A stretch of DNA of 64,000 bases from assembly GCF_000711895.1 (NCBI RefSeq), contig NZ_JONO01000012.1:44242-108241 (forward strand), written 5' to 3'. Of the stretch, positions 58,676 through 64,000 are shown one piece after another. Each line of letters starts with the position of its first letter. The first letter of the stretch is position 1. Source of the DNA: Photorhabdus australis DSM 17609 (GTDB taxonomy: Bacteria; Pseudomonadota; Gammaproteobacteria; Enterobacterales; Enterobacteriaceae). The position numbers were made by a program, and so were the translations under genes. The notes under the pieces are model-generated. The model saw nothing but the letters and a program-made list of their open reading frames with translations. It ran no database searches and had not been told where the DNA came from.

Positions 58676-59833
58676 TTAATTACCATTATTAATGATTTGG
58701 TTTTGATAAAAGTTTTTATAATTATCCCAAGCTTTTTCGATAGAAAAGTTATTCTTAATACGTAGATGGGCTAAATTAGCTAGTTTTTTTAACTCGTTTT
58801 CATTCATATTTATTAATTTTATGATGGCTTTTGCTATATACTCAGGTTGAAATGGTGGAACGATACTACCTGTATCACCAACAATAACTCTTGCTTCACC
58901 GACATCTGTCACTAAAGGTACAACCCCACAGCTCATTGATTCAGCAACAACATTAGGAAAACCTTCACTTTCTGACGGCATGCATAAGATATCGAATGCA
59001 GGCATTATATCCCATATATTCCTGATTTCGGATTTTATTACTAAGTATTTCTTAAGAGATAAGTTATTAAGATATGGTTGTAACAACTCTGCCTTTTCAA
59101 TATTGCGCCCAATCATAACTAACTTAAGGTTTTTTATTTTATCTTCTGGAGTATTTTCAATCAAATATTGAAGAGCTTGAAGAAGATAAATATGTCCTTT
59201 AATAGGAGAATATCGGGCCACCATACCAATTATAAAGTTTTCATTACTTAATTTTAGATCGTTTCGTGTATTATTTCTTTTTTCTTTATTGGGTGAAAAT
59301 AGATCTGTATCTATGCCATTATGGAATACATATATATACTTACCAGCATAACCAGCTTTTATGTGAGATTCTTTAGCTGATTCTGCGCAACAAATAATAG
59401 GAATAGGGTATCTTTTAGATATTACTGCACAAACCTTAGAGGTGAAACCAGTGATTCCTCTTGGTATTGCTGTTCTGCGTATACTCCAGATAATTTGAGA
59501 TGTAATTCCTAAGCTTTTTGCTACAAGAAAACCTAAGAGGTTAGCGTGATACATCCAGCATTGAATAATAGTATCTTTATTTACCAGAGTTTTTAGTAGC
59601 TTTCTTAGTTGAAAAATTCCTTTCAAAACCCCTTTTCTACTGAAATTTGTTGTATATACACTAACTCCATGAGATCTTAATTTTATCATCAAGGGTGTTT
59701 GATCATCTATTAGTGAAATAACAATATGTTCTATATCTTTAGCGTGGGAGTGTAATATCAATTTTTCTAATTGGGATTCTGCTCCACCTTGGTGCAAGGA
59801 AATGATCAGATGAATAATAGTCATGTTACTCAT
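58676..59833 (-). CDS. Glycosyltransferase family 4, O-antigen
   Basis: A 385-aa GT4 enzyme. The start MSNMTIIHLIISLHQGGAES at 59833 is chosen because it overlaps the wzy stop as ATGA and places the GGAES acceptor loop near the N-terminus. The frame is open 41 codons upstream, inside wzy. The C-terminal domain shows GMVARYSPIKGHIYLLQALQ, MIGRNIEKAELL and MPSESEGFPNVVAESMSCGV. It adds one sugar of the O-unit; the donor is unknown. It ends 2 bp before the amidotransferase start codon. Confidence 0.88.
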   Translation of the reverse strand: MSNMTIIHLIISLHQGGAESQLEKLILHSHAKDIEHIVISLIDDQTPLMIKLRSHGVSVYTTNFSRKGVLKGIFQLRKLLKTLVNKDTIIQCWMYHANLLGFLVAKSLGITSQIIWSIRRTAIPRGITGFTSKVCAVISKRYPIPIICCAESAKESHIKAGYAGKYIYVFHNGIDTDLFSPNKEKRNNTRNDLKLSNENFIIGMVARYSPIKGHIYLLQALQYLIENTPEDKIKNLKLVMIGRNIEKAELLQPYLNNLSLKKYLVIKSEIRNIWDIMPAFDILCMPSESEGFPNVVAESMSCGVVPLVTDVGEARVIVGDTGSIVPPFQPEYIAKAIIKLINMNENELKKLANLAHLRIKNNFSIEKAWDNYKNFYQNQIINNGN

Positions 59834-61074
59834 AATACTATAGTCGATAACTTTCTTATTATGGCGAGTAAGAGTAAGAATAGAAATAAGGCATAACAGT
59901 ATGTAGTAAATGTTCCCCACCAAGGTGGCATAACATATATTAACCATGATAACCAAAGAATATTCTTAGCATCATATGTTAAATTTATTTTCTTTACTAA
60001 AAACATAGATAACCATAATAGAGACAATGTAAAAATGATGTAATATATGCTTAATACTGGGGATATAAAAAACCAAGCTGGATAGGATATATTAGTATTC
60101 CATTGTCTATCTGTTTTGAAATGAGAGAATATATCAGTGGTAGTGATATATGTCCCTATGTTATCACGTTTAAATCCGTATACTAAGTGATCATATATAA
60201 TTCCATGTAATCCATCGGCCCAAAAAGAACGGAATTGATCACTTTCCATTGCGTGTTCTATATATCCTGAATATCTAATTATTTCAGATAACATGCTAAT
60301 GAGTTGGATCCGACCAATTAAATTATAAAATCCCTCATATACGATAGTAAAGTAATTGTTTATTGTTAGCGATGATATAAAATCATGAAAAAAATAGATA
60401 GAGAGTATATCTTCTGTAGTAAGTCTAAAATTCATTTTTAGTATAAAAATGAAAGGGTATAGTAATATTATTAATAAAATTATGAATAGTGATTTTATAA
60501 TGCTAAAATTTTTTTTCTTATAATAGTTAAGGCCTTCCATAAATATAATTATGAGCAAAGGGCCACTCCATCCTCTGATTATATTTGAAATCAACCATAA
60601 AAAAATATTTAGCCTAAAATATTTGCTTCCTCTGAAGTAGCCGTAATATATAAAAACTAACATGTCAATGGGAATAAATATCCAAAAAATTCTCCATATG
60701 TTTTTATTGTTTTCAATATTAACTTCAGATGAGTTATGTCCATTATAAATAGAATAAATTAAAAAGAAAACTTGTAAAACGAAAATTAGAAAGCCGATTT
60801 TATTTGATATATATTTGGAGTTATTAGGATGAGTCAGAAAAGGATAAAGTGGCTTGATTTTTATCTTAAGATATAATTCAAAAATAAAATAAAGTATTAT
60901 AATATAAGATGTTATAATAGATAAACTGGATATAATTATTAAGCCACTATCATGTGATTTTTTACCATCAACATCCCCCATTAGTTTGTCAGAGGATAAT
61001 ATTATAATAGTCGAAACTATATTTATTAGTATATAGATAAATAGCCATAAAGTTCTGTAATTTTTATCTCTCAT
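59830..61074 (-). CDS. wzy: Putative O-antigen polymerase Wzy
   Basis: A 414-aa, very AT-rich, highly hydrophobic protein with about ten to twelve membrane segments, separated by charged loops. The segment IIRGWSGPLLIIIFMEGLNY resembles the conserved region of oligosaccharide repeat-unit polymerases, and a large loop follows (about residues 240-345). Wzy joins lipid-linked O-units in the periplasm. Wzy proteins vary widely, so the call rests on topology, that segment and the position among O-antigen transferases. A Wzx flippase is the alternative, but the helix pattern is less like one. Confidence 0.75.
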   Translation of the reverse strand: MRDKNYRTLWLFIYILINIVSTIIILSSDKLMGDVDGKKSHDSGLIIISSLSIITSYIIILYFIFELYLKIKIKPLYPFLTHPNNSKYISNKIGFLIFVLQVFFLIYSIYNGHNSSEVNIENNKNIWRIFWIFIPIDMLVFIYYGYFRGSKYFRLNIFLWLISNIIRGWSGPLLIIIFMEGLNYYKKKNFSIIKSLFIILLIILLYPFIFILKMNFRLTTEDILSIYFFHDFISSLTINNYFTIVYEGFYNLIGRIQLISMLSEIIRYSGYIEHAMESDQFRSFWADGLHGIIYDHLVYGFKRDNIGTYITTTDIFSHFKTDRQWNTNISYPAWFFISPVLSIYYIIFTLSLLWLSMFLVKKINLTYDAKNILWLSWLIYVMPPWWGTFTTYCYALFLFLLLLAIIRKLSTIVL

Positions 61075-61172
61075 ATTTGATTTTTATTATCCATTTAGAT
61101 AAAGTGATCTATTTATAGGTTTTTTAATTATATTGAGTTAGTATTGGCTTAGTAGATAAAAATATTACTAAT

Positions 61173-61691
61173 TTATTTGCACTTTGCGGGTATTCCAACG
61201 GCTGTTTCACCATCACCAATATCTGTTATAACTACAGCATTGGCTCCAATAGTAGATGAATTACCTACACATATTGGGCCTAGTATTTTTGCTCCTGTAG
61301 CTATAACGACATTATTTCCAATTTTAGGTTGATTATCTTTGCTGGGTAGAGTAATGTCCTTGTTCCCTAATGTAACCCCGTTGAATATCTTGCAGTTATT
61401 TCCTATTGTTACATCTGCACCTATAACAATATCATGTCCATGAGATATTATAAGTCCGTATCCAATTTTTGCTTTTAGGGATATATCACTCGCATAAATA
61501 ATTCTGATTAAATACTCAATAAGAACTCTAAAGAATATCCCAAAGATAGGTACTTTTGCCAGGCTTTGCCCAAGTCTAATAAAAAAGACTAAATGTAGAG
61601 TATGACTACAGATAAGCCATTTTAATTTTATTAAAATGTTCTTATTATTCACAACAGTATCTAGGTCTTTATAAAAATATTTTAAGCTCAT
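61173..61691 (-). CDS. Left-handed beta-helix O-acetyltransferase (CysE-like)
   Basis: A 172-aa hexapeptide-repeat acyltransferase resembling the C-terminal part of serine acetyltransferases: DISLKAKIGYGLIISHGHDI, VTIGNNCKIFNGVTLGNKD and KILGPICVGNSSTIGANAV, then GIPAKCK. The His in SHGHD is the likely catalytic base. Since true cysE lies elsewhere in the window, and this gene sits between two O-antigen genes, it probably adds an acetyl group to an O-unit sugar. It starts 12 bp after the GT2 stop codon. Confidence 0.87.
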   Translation of the reverse strand: MSLKYFYKDLDTVVNNKNILIKLKWLICSHTLHLVFFIRLGQSLAKVPIFGIFFRVLIEYLIRIIYASDISLKAKIGYGLIISHGHDIVIGADVTIGNNCKIFNGVTLGNKDITLPSKDNQPKIGNNVVIATGAKILGPICVGNSSTIGANAVVITDIGDGETAVGIPAKCK

Positions 61692-61703
61692 TGAATATAT
61701 CCA

Positions 61704-62582
61704 TTAAGGTAGTCTGAAATTTTTTATTATAGAATATTTTTTTATTAAAATAAATAATGCAATAAGTATTTTTCTTGAGAACAAATGCTTATAAAATATC
61801 TTCATGTTTTCTTTTCTCTTATTTTTTAATGCGGCTAAGAAAAGAGTTAATGCAGCTGCAACAATATGACTCTTTAAGTCAGGATATTTTTCTTTAAAAT
61901 AGGAAAATGTTTTAGAAAGCATTATTTTTGTCTTATTACCATCTGAAGCAATACCAATTCCTGCTCTGTAAACACCTAAGATTTCATTTCCGACAAATGC
62001 AGCATAATTATCACCTACCTGTTCTACATTCAAAAAATAATCTGTAACGGGTATATCTACCTGTGGGTAAAAAAAGGTATTTCTCCTATACATTTTTGAG
62101 CTATTCATTCCAATAGTGATATATTGAAGTATATCCTTTCTATAATATTTTCCATTTATAATTTTTTTAGTAAATAAGTCATCAACAATTCTTTTATCTG
62201 AATAAGATACTTTCACTCTATGCCATGATATATTGCATTTTGGATTTTTTTCCATAAAGGCAACTTGTATTTTTAATTTATTAGGTAGCCAGTAATCATC
62301 TCCATCAATATGACAAACATATTTTCCTGTGGCAAGTGAATGGGTGCTTAGGAAATTTTCTAATGCACCCAAATTTTTATCTCTTTGTATTATTTTTATG
62401 GAAGAAAAATTATTTGCATACTTTTTTATAATATCTGGAGTTCTATCTGTAGAGCAGTCATCACTGATAATGATTTCAAAATCAAAGTCTGTTTCTTGTG
62501 AAACAATACTTTCTAGACATTTTGTAATGTATTTCTCTTGATTATAAGTGACAACACATACAGAAACTAATGGAACACTCAT
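61704..62582 (-). CDS. Glycosyltransferase family 2, O-antigen
   Basis: A 292-aa GT-A fold transferase: VSVCVVTYNQEKYITKCLES at the N-terminus, FEIIISDDCSTDRTPDIIKK, the metal-binding DXD region CHIDGDDYWLPNKL, and a basic C-terminal tail (KNKRKENMKIFYKHLFSRK). It is the first complete gene of the visible cluster in the direction of transcription. A partial second copy of its 5' end lies at 63034-63106, next to the IS element, so the cluster once extended further right. Confidence 0.9.
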   Translation of the reverse strand: MSVPLVSVCVVTYNQEKYITKCLESIVSQETDFDFEIIISDDCSTDRTPDIIKKYANNFSSIKIIQRDKNLGALENFLSTHSLATGKYVCHIDGDDYWLPNKLKIQVAFMEKNPKCNISWHRVKVSYSDKRIVDDLFTKKIINGKYYRKDILQYITIGMNSSKMYRRNTFFYPQVDIPVTDYFLNVEQVGDNYAAFVGNEILGVYRAGIGIASDGNKTKIMLSKTFSYFKEKYPDLKSHIVAAALTLFLAALKNKRKENMKIFYKHLFSRKILIALFILIKKYSIIKNFRLP

Positions 62583-63033
62583 TCTTAAAAACCTTTAAAA
62601 TTAACTATTGGCTACAAGACAAATATTACCCAATAATACAGAGCGAAAATGCGAATATATTTTAGGCGAGAGCTATGGGTGAATGTTCACATTTTGGATA
62701 GGCAGAAATAAATCAAGATTAAGCTATTGGGTGACCAATCAGGCTTTCAGCTGACCAGTAAAATAAACCAAATAATACGCCTAATCTTATGTAGAAATAT
62801 CATATTACTTTACTCTCCATATAAATAAGGTTGGGGGTGGCTATTTTTTGAATTTTGACGGATAGGTTGTTATATTATAATAGTCGGCATGAAATGCGTA
62901 TAATTCTCTAGTTTTCAGAGGAAATATCTTAGAAATAGCACTTTTTAGTATTAACACGCTATTCACTCGATTTTGTTATTTCAGCAAACTTTTCGATATA
63001 TTATATTATAGACTTTACTCTGAGAGTCGGCCT
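62583..63033. other. Intergenic region upstream of the O-antigen genes
   Basis: 451 bp of very AT-rich sequence with no supported frame. I saw no JUMPstart/ops element here. It probably holds a promoter for the cluster as it now stands. Confidence 0.5.
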
Positions 63034-63106
63034 GAAATCTGTTTCCTATAAAATAATATTTCCTAAACATTCTATAATGTATTTTTCTTGATTATAAGTG
63101 ACAATG
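63034..63106 (-). pseudogene. 5' remnant of a second family 2 glycosyltransferase gene
   Basis: On the minus strand this reads VTYNQEKYIIECLGNIIL, stop, ETDF, against VTYNQEKYITKCLESIVSQE-TDF in the neighbouring GT2 protein. DNA identity to the start of that gene is roughly four-fifths by eye over about 70 bp. The homology stops exactly where the IS630-type element begins (TATACCC at 63107). It is a broken duplicate of the GT2 gene or of a paralogue. Confidence 0.7.
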
Positions 63107-63816
63107 TATACCCAAGAAACTTCAAGATGCAGTTTTTAGCACCTGAAAATGGTCGTTAATTCTAGATGTCAGCGAGTCCGCTATATCCGGTAGCGTTGTG
63201 GTGAAAAATTTGAACACGTTGTCTCGAAATTCCTGTTTATTAGCGAAATAACGGTTATTTCGAACCTGTTCATTCATGACCTTCCATAATCGCTCTATCG
63301 GGTTTAAATTGGGGCTGTATGGCGGAAGGTAATGTAACTCAATATTGCTCACATAAGCCCACTCCTTCACCAGATGCGCTTTGTTGTAACCCGCCCCATC
63401 CACAATAAGATGAATTTTTTGATGATAGTCAGGATAAGACTTTCTTATTTCATTGAAAAAACGACAAATGCTGTCGTCATTGATGGTTTGATATTCCTGA
63501 AACACCGTACGACCAATGGCATTCAGGTTGAGCGCGCCCAGGATATTCAGGCGAGTTCGGCTTCCTGTTGTTTTGACTGTTTTTTTCTCGCCTTTTCGCA
63601 TCCAGCCATAACTGAGTCTGGTGCCCTGAGTCGGGTGAACCGCGTCAAGAAAAAGGATGGGTTCGTCTTTCGCGGTAACTTTAAGATTTTCGTAATATTC
63701 AATAAATTGTCGCTGTTTTTCTGCATCGAATTTATGAGGGACACCACCCGGTTTTTTAAGCGAGGATAATGATCTCCATTTCGGATAAAATCAAGCATCT
63801 TCAATGATTACGGATA
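63107..63816 (-). mobile_element. IS630-family element, copy 1, internally or 5' truncated
   Basis: The left end is TATACCCAAGAAACTTCAAG at 63107, identical to the start of the copy at 63920. The transposase catalytic domain is present, but the N-terminal helix-turn-helix part is missing. The right end (63791-63816), read inward, is TATCCGTAATCATTGAAGAT then GCTTGA. It may be a degenerate terminal repeat, which would make this an internally deleted element rather than one cut by its neighbour. Confidence 0.8.
63122..63790 (-). pseudogene. IS630-family DDE transposase, N-terminus missing
   Basis: The frame is open from after a TGA at 63791 to the stop at 63122, 222 codons, without a proper start. 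It contains the complete DDE catalytic domain: KKPGGVPHKFDAEKQ, EPILFLDAVHPTQGTRLSYG (first Asp), HLIVDGAGYNKAHLV (second Asp) and PPYSPNLNPIERLWK (Glu). Intact family members of about 340 aa carry about 120 N-terminal residues of helix-turn-helix that are absent here. A Met at 63601 could start only a 159-aa piece lacking the first Asp. Confidence 0.88.
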
Positions 63817-63921
63817 TATACTCAAGACACTTCAAAGTGCATGTTTGAAAAACGATTATATTGTTGAATTTAAATGTTTTTACGTCTGACGACTCAAGCA
63901 TTTTGAAGTTCATTCGGTATA
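63817..63921. mobile_element. 105-bp MITE-like palindromic element
   Basis: It has inverted ends TATACTCAAGACACTTCAAA (left) and, read inward from the right, TATACCGAATGAACTTCAAA, and no coding capacity. The ends resemble the IS630 terminus TATACCCAAGAAACTTCAAG at the same spacing. The right end shares its terminal TA with the start of IS copy 2 at 63920. Confidence 0.75.
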
Positions 63922-64000
63922 TACCCAAGAAACTTCAAGATGCAGTTTTTAGCACCTGAAAATGGTCATTAATTCTCGATGTCAGCGAGTCCGCTATATC
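63920..64000 (-). mobile_element. IS630-family element, copy 2 (runs off window)
   Basis: 81 bp identical to copy 1 at all but two positions, starting TATACCCAAGAAACTTCAAG. It is in the same orientation as copy 1 and abuts the MITE at a TA dinucleotide. Only the 3' end of the transposase gene is visible. Confidence 0.88.
63935..64000 (-). CDS. IS630-family transposase, C-terminal end (partial)
   Basis: The last 21 codons plus stop, ending SLTSRINDHFQVLKTAS, as in copy 1. The rest of the gene lies beyond the window, so whether this copy is intact cannot be judged. Confidence 0.8.
   Translation of the reverse strand, partial: DIADSLTSRINDHFQVLKTAS

Noticed and set aside
62583..63033. Possible JUMPstart/ops element before the O-antigen genes
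   Set aside because: No match to GGCGGTAGCGTG on either strand was seen; the G-rich stretch at 62831 does not fit.
63547..63804. 85-codon frame at the start of the IS630 copy
   Set aside because: It reads the transposase DNA out of frame; the true transposase frame continues through this stretch (KKPGGVPHKFDAEKQ). I do not take it as a separate ORF A or as proof of programmed frameshifting.

Overview
The window reads as a chromosomal segment of an enterobacterium of the Morganellaceae, most consistent with Photorhabdus (Xenorhabdus would be the next guess). The reasons are a gammaproteobacterial housekeeping gene order (rph-pyrE-slmA-dut-coaBC-radC-rpmBG, mutM-coaD-waaE-waaA, waaC-waaF-hldD-kbl-tdh, secB-gpsA-cysE-trmL), low GC, three full-length ERIC elements and IS630-type insertion sequences. 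The genus call rests on gene content and order, not on a database search.

Layout. 1-0.9 kb: a partial O-methyltransferase gene with an ERIC element in its leader. 1.4-5.7 kb: fdhE-selA-selB, for formate dehydrogenase maturation and selenocysteine incorporation. 5.8-13.7 kb: accessory genes: an LTA-synthase-family membrane phosphotransferase, a decayed yegU-like ADP-ribosylglycohydrolase beside a yegV-like sugar kinase, an MFS exporter, a Fic protein preceded by clustered TCGACA-type repeats, and a LemA/TPM-domain pair. 13.8-14.5 kb: a phd/doc module with intact antitoxin and broken toxin. 14.8-21.4 kb: conserved housekeeping genes. 21.5-39.1 kb: LPS core and inner-core genes in several operons (four glycosyltransferases, waaL, coaD-waaE-waaA, waaQ-wabG-GT4, a walW/wabN-type deacetylase-like gene, waaC-waaF-hldD), interrupted by mutM. 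39.3-47.7 kb: kbl-tdh, yibQ-envC, yibN, secB-gpsA-cysE and trmL. gpmI and grxC, which sit here in E. coli, are absent. 47.8-48.4 kb: a second toxin-antitoxin module, again with intact antitoxin and frameshifted toxin. 48.5-62.6 kb: a low-GC O-antigen cluster on the minus strand. 63.0-64.0 kb: a glycosyltransferase remnant cut by an IS630-type element, a 105-bp MITE and a second IS630 copy leaving the window.

How the genes work together. Most of the window builds lipopolysaccharide. HldD supplies ADP-L-glycero-D-manno-heptose; WaaA, WaaC, WaaF, WaaQ, WaaE and WabG build an inner core of the Serratia/Klebsiella kind; four further glycosyltransferases extend it; WaaL joins the O-antigen to it. 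The O-antigen cluster has the enzyme set known from Pseudomonas aeruginosa O6: a WbpM-type 4,6-dehydratase, a WbpV-type reductase and a short initiating sugar-phosphate transferase, plus WbpO, WbpP and a WbpS-like amidotransferase. That suggests an O-unit begun with QuiNAc and containing amidated GalNAcA.

The main points beyond plain annotation are: a terminal motif with the same spacing shared by ERIC elements, the IS630 element and the MITE; two toxin-antitoxin loci that have both lost only the toxin; a recognisable yegU remnant; the Fic promoter repeats; and a YibN without its active-site cysteine.
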